This document shows positions 38,401-51,400 of a stretch of 64,000 bases of DNA, piece after piece. Position 1 is the first letter of the stretch, and the number at the start of each line of letters is the position of its first letter. The translations under genes and the position numbers were made by a program. Source of the DNA: Agrostemma githago (lineage: Eukaryota; Streptophyta; Magnoliopsida; Caryophyllales; Caryophyllaceae); the NCBI GenBank assembly GCA_958450325.1, contig OY288257.1:11799873-11863872 (forward strand), read 5' to 3'. The notes beneath the pieces were generated by a model. It was not told the DNA's origin, made no database searches, and worked only from the letters and a program-made list of their open reading frames with translations.

Positions 38401-39196
38401 GGATTAGGCAGAGCCGCGAAGCGGGTCCGCCAAATTCAACCCTAAACCCTTTTCCGTCCCGTCTTATGCAGTACCCTACTCTTAAGGTTCAGTGCCCCAT
38501 CTTTTAATCACATCCACGACAGGGTTCACCAATACCCTCTTAAGGTTTAGTTTCTTGCGGGTTTAGTGACCTTGAATAAGGAAAAGGGTTTAGGGCTGGA
38601 TTAGGCAGAGCCGCGAAGCGGGTCCGCCTAATTCAACCCTAAACCCTTTTTCGTCCCGTCTTATGCAGTACCTACTCTTAAGGTTCAGTGCCCCATCTAT
38701 GAATCACATCCACGATAGGGTTCACCAATACCCTCTTAGGGTTCAGTTTCTTGCGGGTTTAGTGACCTTGAATAAGGAAAAGGGTTTAGGGTTGGATTAG
38801 GCGGAGCTGCGAAGCGGGTCTGCCTAATCCAACCCTAAACCATTTTCCGTCCCGTCTTATGCAGTACCCTACTCTTAAGGTTCAGTGCCCCATCTTTTAA
38901 TCACATCCACGACAGGGTTCACCAATACCCTCTTAGGGTTCAGTTTCTTGCGGGTTTAGTGACCTTGAATAAGGAAAAGGGTTTAGGGTTGGATTAGGCA
39001 GAGCCGCGAAGCGGGTTCGCCTAATCCAACCCTAAACCCTTTTCCGTCCCGTCTTATGCAGTACCCTACTCTTAAGGTTCAGTGCCCCATCTTTGAATCA
39101 CATCCACGACAGGGTTCACCAGTACTCTCTTAGGGTTCAGTTTCTTGCGGGTTTAGTGACCTCGAATAAGGAAAAGGGTTTAGGGTTGGATTAGGC
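35455..39196 (+). repeat. HOR G: long monomers only, 4-, 5- and 6-mer units
   Basis: Nineteen consecutive monomers without a short form, the longest such run seen after 22952. The unit starts with a ccaaattgaaccc or ccaaattcaaccc monomer (35455, 36637, 37425, 38410), then aattcaaccc with gatagggttc, then ggagctgcg with ggtctgcc, then one to three gggttcgcc monomers. The spacings are 1182, 788 and 985 bp, or six, four and five monomers. Related units recur at 42446 and 43430, 984 bp apart. Monomer 38607 has lost one base (gcagtacctac). Confidence 0.9.
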
Positions 39197-42100
39197 GGAG
39201 CCGCGAACCTAAACCCTTTTCCGTCCCGTCTTATGCAGTACCCTACTCTTAAGGTTCAGTGCCCCATCTTTGAATCACATCCACGACAGGGTTCACCAGT
39301 ACTCTCTTAGGGTTCAGTTTCTTGCGGGTTTAGTGACCTCGAATAAGGAAAAGGGTTTAGGGTTGGATTAGGCAGAGCCGCGAAGCGGGTCCGCCTAATC
39401 CAACCCTAAACCCTTTTCCGTCCCATCTTATGCAGTACCCTACTCTTAAGGTTCAGTGCCCCATCTTTGAATCACATCCACGACAGGGTTCACCAGTACT
39501 CTCATAGGGTTCAGTTTCTTGCGGGTTTAGTGACCTCGAATAAGGAAAAGGGTTTAGGGTTGGATTAGGCGGAGCCGCGAACCTAAACCCTTTTCCGTCC
39601 CGTCTTATGCAGTACCCTACTCTTAAGGTTCAGTGCCCCATCTTTGAATCACATCCACGACAGGGTTCACCAGTACTCTCTTAGGGTTCAGTTTCTTGCG
39701 GGTTTAGTGACCTCGAATAAGGAAAAGGGTTTAGGGTTGGATTAGGCAGAGCCGCGAAGCGGGTCCGCCTAATCCAACCCTAAACCCTTTTCCGTCCCAT
39801 CTTATGCAGTACCCTACTCTTAAGGTTCAGTGCCCCATCTTTGAATCACATCCACGACAGGGTTCACCAGTACTGTCATAGGGTTCAGTTTCTTGCGGGT
39901 TTAGTGACCTCGAATAAGGAAAAGGGATTAGGGATGGATTAGGCGGAGCCGCGAACCTAAACCCTTTTCCGTCCCGTCTTATGCAGTACCCTACTCTTAA
40001 GGTTCAGTGCCCCATCTTTTAATCACATCCACGACAGGGTTCACCAATACCCTCTTAGGGTTTAGTTTCTTGCGGGTTTAGTGACCTTGAATAAGGAAAA
40101 GGGTTTAGGGCTGGATTAGGCAGAGCCGCGAAGCGGGTCCGCCTAATTCAACCCTAAACCCTTTTTCGTCCCGTCTTATGCAATACCCTACTCTTAAGGT
40201 TCAATGCCCCATCTATGAATCACATCCACGATAGGGTTCACCAATACCCTCTTAGGGTTCAGTTTCTTGCGGGTTTAGTGACCTTGAATAAGGAAAAGGG
40301 TTTAGGGTTGGATTAGGCGGAGCCGCGAAGCGGGTCTGCCTAATCCAACCCTAAACCCTTTCCCGTCCCGTCTTATGCAGTACCCTACTCTTAAGGTTCA
40401 GTGCCCCATCTTTTAATCTCATCCACGACAGGGTTCACCAATACCCTCTTAGGGTTCAGTTTCTTGCGGGTTTAGTGACCTTGAATAAGGAAAAGGGTTT
40501 AGGGTTGGATTAGGCAGAGCCGCGAAGCGGGTTCGCCTAATCCAACCCTAAACCCTTTTCCGTCCCGTCTTATGCAGTACCCTACTCTTAAGGTTCAGTG
40601 CCCCATCTTTGAATCACATCCACGACAGGGTTCACCAGTACTCTCTTAGGGTTCATTTTCTTGCGGGTTTAGTGACCTCGAATAAGGAAAAGGGTTTAGG
40701 GTTGGATTAGGCAGAGCCGCGAAGCGGGTCCGCCTAATCCAACCCTAAACCCTTTTCCGTCCCATCTTATGCAGTACCCTACTCTTAAGGTTCAGTGCCC
40801 CATCTTTGAATCACATCCACGACAGGGTTCACCAGTACTCTCATAGGGTTCAGTTTCTTGCGGGTTTAGTGACCTCGAATAAGGAAAAGGGTTTAGGGTT
40901 GGATTAGGCGGAGCCGCGAACCTAAACCCTTTTCCGTCCCGTCTTATGCAGTACCCTACTCTTAAGGTTTAGTGCCCCATCTTTGAATCACATCCACGAC
41001 AGGGTTCACCAGTACTCTCTTAGGGTTCAGTTTCTTGCGGGTTTAGTGACCTCGAATAAGGAAAAGGGTTTAGGGTTGGATTAGGAAGAGCCGCGAAGCG
41101 GGTCCGCCTAATCCAACCCTAAACCCTTTTCCGTCCCGTCTTATGCAGTACCCTACTCTTAAGGTTCAGTGCCCCATCTATGAATCACATCCACGATAGG
41201 GTTCACCAATACCCTCTTAGGGTTCAGTTTCTTGCGGGTTTAGTGACCTTGAATAAGAAAAAGGGTTTAGGGTTGGATTAGGCGGAGCCGCGAAGCGGGT
41301 CTGCCTAATCCAACCCTAAACCCTTTTCCGTCCCGTCTTATGCAGTACCCTACTCTTAAGGTTCAGTGCCCCATCTTTGAATCACATCCACGACAGGGTT
41401 CACCAGTACTCTCTTAGGTTTCAGTTTCTTGCGGGTTTAGTGACCTTGAATAAGGAAAAGGGTTTAGGGTTGGATTAGGCGGAGCCGCGAAGCGGGTCCG
41501 CCTAATCCAACCCTAAACCCTTTTCCGTCCCGTCTTATGCAGTACCCTACTCTTAAGGTTCAGTGCCCCATCTTTGAATCACATCCACGACTGGGTTCAC
41601 CAATACCCTCTTAGGGTTCAGTTTCTTGCGGGTTTAGTGACCTTGAATAAGGAAAAGGGTTTAGGGTTGGATTAGGCGGAGCCGCGAAGCGGGTCCGCCT
41701 AATCCAACCCTAAACCCTTTTCCGTCCCGTCTTATGCAGTACCCTACTCCTAAGGTTCAGTGCCCCATCTTTGAATCACATCCACGACAGGGTTCACCAG
41801 TACTCTCTTAGGGTTCAGTTTCTTGCGGGTTTAGTGACCTCGAATAAGGAAAAGGGTTTAGGGTTGGATTAGGCGGAGCCGCGACCCTAAACCCTTTTCC
41901 GTCCCGTCTTATGCAGTACCCTACTCTTAAGGTTCAGTGCCCCATCTTTTAATCACATCCACGACAGGGTTCACCAATACCCTCTTAGGGTTCAGTTTCT
42001 TGCGGGTTTAGTGACCTTGAATAAGGAAAAGGGTTTAGGGTTGGATTAGGAAGAGCTGCGAAGCGGGTCCGCCTAATCCAACCCTAAACCCTTTTCCGTC

Positions 42101-43036
42101 CCGTCTTATGCAGTACCCTACTCTTAAGGTTCAGTGCCCCATCTTTGAATCACACCCACGACAGGGTTCACCAATACTCTCTTAGGGTTCAGTTTCTTGC
42201 GGGTTTAGTGACCTTGAATAAGGAAAAGAGTTTAGGGTTGGATTAGGCAGAGCCGCGAAGCGGGTTCGCCTAATCCAACCCTAAACCCTTTTCCGTCCCG
42301 TCTTATGCAGCACCCTACTCTTAAGGTTCAGTGCCCCATCTTTGAATCACATCCACGACAGGGTTCACCAATACCCTCTTAGGGTTTAGTTTCTTGCGGG
42401 TTTAGTGACCTTGAATAAGGAAAAGGGTTTAGGGCTGGATTAGGCAGAGCCGCGAAGCGGGTCCGCCAAATTCAACCCTAAACCCTTTTCCGTCCCGTCT
42501 TATGCAGTACCCTACTCTTAAGGTTCAGTGCCCCATCTTTTAATCACATCCACGACAGGGTTCACCAATACCCTCTTAGGGTTTAGTTTCTTGCGGGTTT
42601 AGTGACCTTGAATAAGGAAAAGGGTTTAGGGCTGGATTAGGCAGAGCCGCGAAGCGGGTCCGCCTAATTCAACCCTAAACCCTTTTTCGTCCCGTCTTAT
42701 GCAGTACCCTACTCTTAAGGTTCAGTGCCCCATCTATGAATCACATCCACGATAGGGTTCACCAATACCCTCTTAGGGTTCAGTTTCTTGCGGGTTTAGT
42801 GACCTTGAATAAGGAAAAGGGTTTAGGGTTGGATTAGGCGGAGCTGCGAAGCGGGTCTGCCTAATCCAACCCTAAACCCTTTTCCGTCCCGTCTTATGAA
42901 GTACCCTACTCTTAAGGTTCAGTGCCCCATCTTTTAATCACATCCACGACAGGGTTCACCAATACCCTCTTAGGGTTCAGTTTCTTGCGGGTTTAGTGAC
43001 CTTGAATAAGGAAAAGGGTTTAGGGTTGGATTAGGC

Positions 43037-43232
43037 AGAGCCGCGAAGCGGGTTCGCCTAATCCAACCCTAAACCCTTTTCCGTCCCGTCTTATGCAGTA
43101 CCCTACTCTTAAGGTTCAGTGCCCCATCTTTGAATCACACCCACGACAGGTTCACCAATACTCTCTTAGGGTTCAGTTTCTTGCGGGTTTAGTGACCTTG
43201 AATAAGGAAAAGAGTTTAGGGTTGGATTAGGC
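43037..43232 (+). repeat. Long monomer with 1-bp deletion (cgacaggttcacc)
   Basis: 196 bp: one G lost near 43150. It makes the G-type unit 42446-43429 984 bp rather than 985 bp. No other copy was seen with this loss. Confidence 0.88.
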
Positions 43233-46200
43233 AGAGCCGCGAAGCGGGTTCGCCTAATCCAACCCTAAACCCTTTTCCGTCCCGTCTTATGCAGCACCCT
43301 ACTCTTAAGGTTCAGTGCCCCATCTTTGAATCACATCCACGACAGGGTTCACCAATACCCTCTTAGGGTTTAGTTTCTTGCGGGTTTAGTGACCTTGAAT
43401 AAGGAAAAGGGTTTAGGGCTGGATTAGGCAGAGCCGCGAAGCGGGTCCGCCAAATTCAACCCTAAACCCTTTTCCGTCCCGTCTTATGCAGTACCCTACT
43501 CTTAAGGTTCAGTGCCCCATCTTTTAATCACATCCACGACAGGGTTCACCAATACCCTCTTAGGGTTTAGTTTCTTGCGGGTTTAGTGACCTTGAATAAG
43601 GAAAAGGGTTTAGGGCTGGATTAGGCAGAGCCGCGAAGCGGGTCCGCCTAATTCAACCCTAAACCCTTTTTCGTCCCGTCTTATGCAGTACCCTACTCTT
43701 AAGGTTCAGTGCCCCATCTATGAATCACATCCACGATAGGGTTCACCAATACCCTCTTAGGGTTCAGTTTCTTGCGGGTTTAGTGACCTTGAATAAGGAA
43801 AAGGGTTTAGGGTTGGATTAGGCGGAGCTGCGAAGCGGGTCTGCCTAATCCAACCCTAAACCATTTTCCGTCCCGTCTTATGCAGTACCCTACTCTTAAG
43901 GTTCAGTGCCCCATCTTTTAATCACATCCACGACAGGGTTCACCAATACCCTCTTAGGGTTCAGTTTCTTGCGGGTTTAGTGACCTTGAATAAGGAAAAG
44001 GGTTTAGGGTTGGATTAGGCAGAGCCGCGAAGCGGGTTTGCCTAATCCAACCCTAAACCCTTTTCCGTCCCGTCTTATGCAGTACCCTACTCTTAAGGTT
44101 CAGTGCCCCATCTTTGAATCACATCCACGACAGGGTTCACCAGTACTCTCTTAGGGTTCAGTTTCTTGCGGGTTTAGTGACCTCGAATAAGGAAAAGGGT
44201 TTAGGGTTGGATTAGGCAGAGCCGCGAAGCGGGTCCGCCTAATCCAACCCTAAACCCTTTTCCGTCCCATCTTATGCAGTACCCTACTCTTAAGGTTCAG
44301 TGCCCCATCTTTGAATCACATCCACGACAGGGTTCACCAGTAATCTCATAGGGTTCAGTTTCTTGCGGGTTTAGTGACCTCGAATAAGGAAAAGGGTTTA
44401 GGGTTGGATTAGGCGGAGCCGCGAACCTAAACCCTTTTCCGTCCCGTCTTATGCAGTACCCTACTCTTAAGGTTCAGTGCCCCATCTTTGAATCACATCC
44501 ACGACAGGGTTCACCAGTACTCTCTTAGGGTTCAGTTTCTTGCGGGTTTAGTGACTTCGAATAAGGAAAAGGGTTTAGGGTTGGATTAGGCAGAGCCGCG
44601 AAGCGGGTCCGCCTAATCCAACCCTAAACCCTTTTCCGTCCCATCTTATGCAGTACCCTACTCTTAAGGTTCAGTGCCCCATCTTTGAATCACATCCACG
44701 ACAGGGTTCACCAGTACTGTCATAGGGTTCTGTTTCTTGCGGGTTTAGTGACCTCGAATAAGGAAAAGGGTTTAGGGTTGGATTAGGCGGAGCCGCGAAC
44801 CTAAACCCTTTTCCGTCCCGTCTTATGCAGTACCCTACTCTTAAGGTTCAGTGCCCCATCTTTTAATCACATCCACGACAGGGTTCACCAATACCCTCTT
44901 AGGGTTTAGTTTCTTGCGGGTTTAGTGACCTTGAATAAGGAAAAGGGTTTAGGGCTGGATTAGGCAGAGCCGCGAAGCGGGTCCGCCTAATTCAACCCTA
45001 AACCCTTTTTCGTCCCGTCTTATGCAGTACCCTACTCTTAAGGTTCAGTGCCCCATCTATGAATCACATCCACGATAGGGTTCACCAATACCCTCTTAGG
45101 GTTCAGTTTCTTGCGGGTTTAGTGACCTTGAATAAGGAAAAGGGTTTAGGGTTGGATTAGGCGGAGCCGCGAAGCGGGTCTGCCTAATCCAACCCTAAAC
45201 CCTTTTCCGTCCCGTCTTATGCAGTACCCTACTCTTAAGGTTCAGTGCCCCATCTTTTAATCTCATCCACGACAGGGTTCACCAATACCCTCTTAGGGTT
45301 CAGTTTCTTGCGGGTTTAGTGACCTTGAATAAGGAAAAGGGTTTAGGGTTGGATTAGGCAGAGCCGCGAAGCGGGTTCGCCTAATCCAACCCTAAACCCT
45401 TTTCCGTCTCGTCTTATGCAGTACCCTACTCTTAAGGTTCAGTGCCCCATCTTTGAATCACATCCACGACAGGGTTCACCAGTACTCTCTTAGGGTTCAG
45501 TTTCTTGCGGGTTTAGTGACCTCGAATAAGGAAAAGGGTTTAGGGTTGGATTAGGCAGAGCCGCGAAGCGGGTCCGCCTAATCCAACCCTAAACCCTTTT
45601 CCGTCCCATCTTATGCAGTACCCTACTCTTAAGGTTCAGTGCCCCATCTTTGAATCACATCCACGACAGGGTTCACCAGTACTCTCTTAGGGTTCAGTTT
45701 CTTGCGGGTTTAGTGACCTCGAATAAGGAAAAGGGTTTAGGGTTGGATTAGGCAGAGCCGCGAAGCGGGTCCGCCTAATCCAACCCTAAACCCTTTTCCG
45801 TCCCATCTTATGCAGTACCCTACTCTTAAGGTTCAGTGCCCCATCTTTGAATCACATCCACGACAGGGTTCACCAGTACTGTCATAGGGTTCTGTTTCTT
45901 GCGGGTTTAGTGACCTCGAATAAGGAAAAGGGTTTAGGGTTGGATTAGGCGGAGCCGCGAACCTAAACCCTTTTCCGTCCCGTCTTATGCAGTACCCTAC
46001 TCTTAAGGTTCAGTGCCCCATCTTTTAATCACATCCACGACAGGGTTCACCAATACCCTCTTAGGGTTTAGTTTCTTGCGGGTTTAGTGACCTTGAATAA
46101 GGAAAAGGGTTTAGGGCTGGATTAGGCAGAGTCGCGAAGCGGGTCCGCCTAATTCAACCCTAAACCCTTTTTCGTCCCGTCTTATGCAGTACCCTACTCT

Positions 46201-47092
46201 TAAGGTTCAGTGCCCCATCTATGAATCACATCCACGATAGGGTTCACCACTACCCTCTTAGGGTTCAGTTTCTTGCGGGTTTAGTGACCTTGAATAAGGA
46301 AAAGGGTTTAGGGTTGGATTAGGCGGAGCCGCGAAGCGGGTCTGCCTAATCCAACCCTAAACCCTTTTCCGTCCCGTCTTATGCAGTACCCTACTTTTAA
46401 GGTTCAGTGCCCCATCTTTTAATCTCATCCACGACAGGGTTCACCAATACCCTCTTAGGGTTCAGTTTCTTGCGGGTTTAGTGACCTTGAATAAGGAAAA
46501 GGGTTTAGGGTTGGATTAGGCAGAGCCGCGAAGCGGGTTCGCCTAATCCAACCCTAAACCCTTTTCCGTCCCGTCTTATGCAGTACCCTACTCTTAAGGT
46601 TCAGTGCCCCATCTTTGAATCACATCCACGACAGGGTTCACCAGTACTCTCTTAGGGTTCAGTTTCTTGCGGGTTTAGTGACCTCGAATAAGGAAAATGG
46701 TTTAGGGTTGGATTAGGCAGAGCCGCGAAGCGGGTCCGCCTAATCCAACCCTAAACCCTTTTCCGTCCCATCTTATGCAGTACCCTACTCTTAAGGTTCA
46801 GTGCCCCATCTTTGAATCACATCCACGACAGGGTTCACCAGTACTCTCATAGGGTTCAGTTTCTTGCGGGTTTAGTGACCTCGAATAAGGAAAAGGGTTT
46901 AGGGTTGGATTAGGCGGAGCCGCGAACCTAAACTCTTTTCCGTCCCGTCTTATGCAGTACCCTACTCTTAAGGTTCAGTGCCCCATCTTTTAATCACATC
47001 CACGACAGGGTTCACCAATACCCTCTTAGGGTTCAGTTTCTTGCGGGTTTAGTGACCTTGAATAAGGAAAAGGGTTTAGAGTTGGATTAGGC

Positions 47093-47111
47093 GAACCCGC
47101 TTCGCGGCTCT
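47093..47111 (-). repeat. Inverted palindrome apex, copy 3
   Basis: Same flipped apex, followed by gac instead of gcc at 47112-47114. The context is that of the other two: preceded by a gcgaacct short monomer (46916), within a monomer carrying ttcacctatactc, and followed by a ggtctgcc monomer. It therefore shares their origin, in an E-type module 14.5-17 kb away. This monomer has also lost 2 bp (aatcatcc for aatcacatcc, near 47191). Confidence 0.93.
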
Positions 47112-48449
47112 GACTAATCCAACCCTAAACCCTTTTCCGTCCCGTCTTATGCAGTACCCTACTCTTAAGGTTCAGTGCCCCATCTTTTAATCATCCACGA
47201 CAGGGTTCACCTATACTCTCTTAGGGTTCAGTTTCTTGCGGGTTTAGTGACCTTGAATAAGAAAAAGGGTTTAGGGTTGGATTAGGCGGAGCCACGAAGC
47301 GGGTCTGCCTAATCCAACCCTAAACCCTTTTCCGTCCCGTCTTATGCAGTACCCTACTCTTAAGGTTCAGTGCCCCATCTTTGAATCACATCCACGACAG
47401 GGTTCACCAGTACTCTCTTAGGTTTCAGTTTCTTGCGGGTTTAGTGACCTTGAATAAGGAAAAGGGTTTAGGGTTGGATTAGGCGGAGCCGCGAAGCGGG
47501 TCCACCTAATCCAACCCTAAACCCTTTTCCGTCCCGTCTTATGCAGTACCCTACTCTTAAGGTTCAGTGCCCCATCTTTGAATCACATCCACGACTGGGT
47601 TCACCAATACCCTCTTAGGGTTCAGTTTCTTGCGGGTTTAGTGACCTTGAATAAGGAAAAGGGTTTAGGGTTGGATTAGGCGGAGCCGCGAAGCGGGTCC
47701 GCCTAATCCAACCCTAAACCCTTTTCCGTCCCGTCTTATGCAGTACCCTACTCCTAAGGTTCAGTGCCCCATCTTTGAATCACATCCACGACAGGGTTCA
47801 CCAGTACTCTCTTAGGGTTCAGTTTCTTGCGGGTTTAGTGACCTCGAATAAGGAAAAGGGTTTAGGGTTGGATTAGGCGGAGCCGCGACCCTAAACCCTT
47901 TTCCGTCCCGTCTTATGCAGTACCCTACTCTTAAGGTTCAGTGCCCCATCTTTTAATCACATCCACGACAGGGTTCACCAATACCCTCTTAGGGTTCAGT
48001 TTCTTGCGGGTTTAGTGACCTTGAATAAGGAAAAGGGTTTAGGGTTGGATTAGCAAGAGCCGCGAAGCGGGTTCGCCTAATCCAACCCTAAACCCTTTTC
48101 CGTCCCGTCTTATGCAGTACCCTACTCTTAAGGTTCAGTGCCCCATCTTTGAATCACACCCACGACAGGGTTCACCAATACTCTCTTAGGGTTCAGTTTC
48201 TTGCGGGTTTAGTGACCTTGAATAAGGAAAAGAGTTTAGGGTTGGATTAGGCAGAGCCGCGAAGCGGGTTCGCCTAATCCAACCCTAAACCCTTTTCCGT
48301 CCCGTCTTATGCAGCACCCTACTCTTAAGGTTCAGTGCCCCATATTTGAATCACATCCACGACAGGGTTCACCAATACCCTCTTAGGGTTTATTTTCTTG
48401 CGGGTTTAGTGACCTTGAATAAGGAAAAGGGTTTAGGGCTGGATTAGGC

Positions 48450-51400
48450 AGAGCCGCGAAGCGGGTCCGCCAAATTCAACCCTAAACCCTTTTCCGTCCC
48501 GTCTTATGCAGTACCCTACTCTTAAGGTTCTGTGCCCCATCTTTTAATCACATCCACAACAGGGTTCACCAATACCCTCTTAGGGTTTAGTTTCTTGCGG
48601 GTTTAGTGACCTTGAATAAGGAAAAGGGTTTAGGGCTGGATTAGGCAGAGCCGCGAAGCGGGTCCGCCTAATTCAACCCTAAACCCTTTTTCGTCCCGTC
48701 TTATGCAGTACCCTACTCTTAAGGTTCAGTGCCCCATCTTTGAATCACATCCACGATAGGGTTCACCAATACCCTCTTAGGGTTCAGTTTCTTGCGGGTT
48801 TAGTGACCTTGAATAAGGAAAAGGGTTTAGAGTTGGATTAGGCGGAGCCGCGACCCTAAACCCATTTCCGTCCCGTCTTATGCAGTACCCTACTCTTATG
48901 GTTCAGTGCCCCATCTTTTAATCACATCCACGACAGGGTTCACCAATACCCTCTTAGGGTTCAGTTTCTTGCGGGTTTAGTGACCTTGAATAAGGAAAAG
49001 GGTTTAGGGCTGGATTAGGCAGAGCCGCGAAGCGGGTTCGCCTAATCCAACCCTAAACCCTTTTCCGTCCCGTCTTATGCAGTACCCTACTCTTAAGGTT
49101 CAGTGCCCCATCTTTGAATCACACCCACGACAGGGTTCACCAATACTCTCTTAGGGTTCAGTTTCTTGCGGGTTTAGTGACCTTGAATAAGGAAAAGGGT
49201 TTAGGGTTGGATTAGGCGGAGCCGCGACCCTAAACCCTTTTCCGTCCCGTCTTATGCAGTACCCTTCTCTTAAGGTTCAGTGCCCCATCTTTGAATCACA
49301 TCCACGACAGGGTTCACCAGTACTCTCTTAGGGTTCAGTTTCTTGCGGGTTTAGTGACCTTGAATAAGGAAAAGGGTTTAGGGTTGGATTAGGCGTAGCC
49401 GCGAAGCGAGTTCGCCTAATCCAACCCTAAACCCTTTTCCGTCCCGTCTTATGCAGTACCCTACTCTTAAGGTTCAGTGCCCCATCTTTTAATCACATCC
49501 ACGACAGGGTTCACCAATACCCTCTTAGGGTTCAGTTTCTTGCGGGTTTAGTGACCTTGAATAAGGAAAAGGGTTTAGGGTTGGATTAGGCGGAGCCGCG
49601 ACCCTAAACCCTTTTCCGTCCCGTCTTATGCAGTACCCTTCTCTTAAGGTTCAGTGCCCCATCTTTGAATCACATCCACGACAGGGTTCACCAGTACTCT
49701 CTTAGGGTTCAGTTTCTTGCGGGTTTAGTGACCTCGAATAAGGAAAAGGGTTTAGGGTTGGATTAGGCGGAGCCGCGACCCAAAACCCTTTTCCGTCCCG
49801 TCTTATGGAGTACCCTACTCTTAAGGTTCAGTGCCCCATCTTTTAATCACATCCACGACAGGGTTCACCAATACCCTCTTAGGGTTCAGTTTCTTGCGGG
49901 TTTAGTGACCTTGAATAAGGAAAAGGGTTTAGGGTTGGATTAGGCAGAGCCGCGAAGCGGGTTCGCCTAATCCAACCCTAAACCCTTTTCCGTCCCGTCT
50001 TATGCAGTACCCTACTCTTAAGGTTCAGTGCCCCATCTTTGAATCACACCCACGACAGGGTTCACCAATACTCTCTTAGGGTTCAGTTTCTTGCGGGTTT
50101 AGTGACCTTGAATAAGGAAAAGGGTTTAGGGTTGGATTAGGCGGAGCCGCGACCCTAAACCCTTTTCCGTCCCGTCTTATGCAGTACCCTTCTCTTAAGG
50201 TTCAGTGCCCCATCTTTGAATCACATCCACGACAGGGTTCACCAGTACTCTCTTAGGGTTCAGTTTCTTGCGGGTTTAGTGACCTCGAATAAGGAAAAGG
50301 GTTTAGGGTTGGATTAGGCGGAGCCGCGACCCTAAACCCTTTTCCGTCCCGTCTTATGCAGTACCCTTCTCTTAAGGTTCAGTGCCCCATCTTTGAGTCA
50401 CATCCACGACAGGGTTCACCAATACCCTCTTAGGGTTTAGTTTCTTGCGGGTTTAGTGACCTTGAATAAGGAAAAGGGTTTAGGGCTGGATTAGGCAGAG
50501 CCGCGAAGCGGGTCCGCCAAATGCAACCCTAAACCCTTTTCCGTCCCGTCTTATGCAGCACCCTACTCTTAAGGTTCAGTGCCCCATCTTTGAATCACAT
50601 CCACGACAGGGTTCACCAATACCCTCTTAGGGTTTAGTTTCTTGCGGGTTTAGTGACCTTGAATAAGGAAAAGGGTTTAGGGCTGGATTAGGCAGAGCCG
50701 CGAAGCGGGTCCGCCAAATTCAACCCTAAACCCTTTTCCGTCCCGTCTTATGCAGTACCCTACTCTTAAGGTTCAGTGCCCCATCTTTAATCACATCCAC
50801 GACAGGGTTCACCAATACCCTCTTAGGGTTTAGTTTCTTGCGGGTTTAGTGACCTTGAATAAGGAAAAGGGTTTAGGGCTGGATTAGGCAGAGCCGCGAA
50901 GCGGGTCCGCCTAATTCAACCCTAAACCCTTTTTCGTCCCGTCTTATGCAGTACCCTACTCTTAAGGTTCTGTGCCCCATCTTTTAATCACATCCACAAC
51001 AGGGTTCACCAATACCCTCTTAGGGTTTAGTTTCTTGCGGGTTTAGTGACCTTGAATAAGGAAAAGGGTTTAGGGCTGGATTAGGCAGAGCCGCGAAGCG
51101 GGTCCGCCTAATTCAACCCTAAACCCTTTTTCGTCCCGTCTTATGCAGTACCCTACTCTTAAGGTTCAGTGCCCCATCTTTGAATCACATCCACGATAGG
51201 GTTCACCAATACCCTCTTAGGGTTCAGTTTCTTGCGGGTTTAGTGACCTTGAATAAGGAAAAGGGTTTAGAGTTGGATTAGGCGGAGCCGCGACCCTAAA
51301 CCCATTTCCGTCCCGTCTTATGCAGTACTCTACTCTTATGGTTCAGTGCCCCATCTTTTAATCACATCCACGACAGGGTTCACCAATACCCTCTTAGGGT

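Larger units (their letters stand above)
39197..48449 (+). repeat. Mosaic region with 374-bp dimers and 965/1162-bp units
   Basis: Short plus long dimers of 374 bp occur at 39197, 39571 and 39945 and again at 44415 and 44789, marked by gcgaacctaaacc and cccatcttatgcag. Larger units begin with the same short type: 39945-40909 (965 bp), 44789-45950 (1162 bp, one extra long monomer) and 45951-46915 (965 bp). Two blocks, 40910-42445 (1536 bp) and 46916-48449 (1534 bp), follow the order of HOR E at 29862-31397. G-type units fill 42446-44414. The region is thus assembled from E-, G- and dimer-type modules. Confidence 0.86.
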
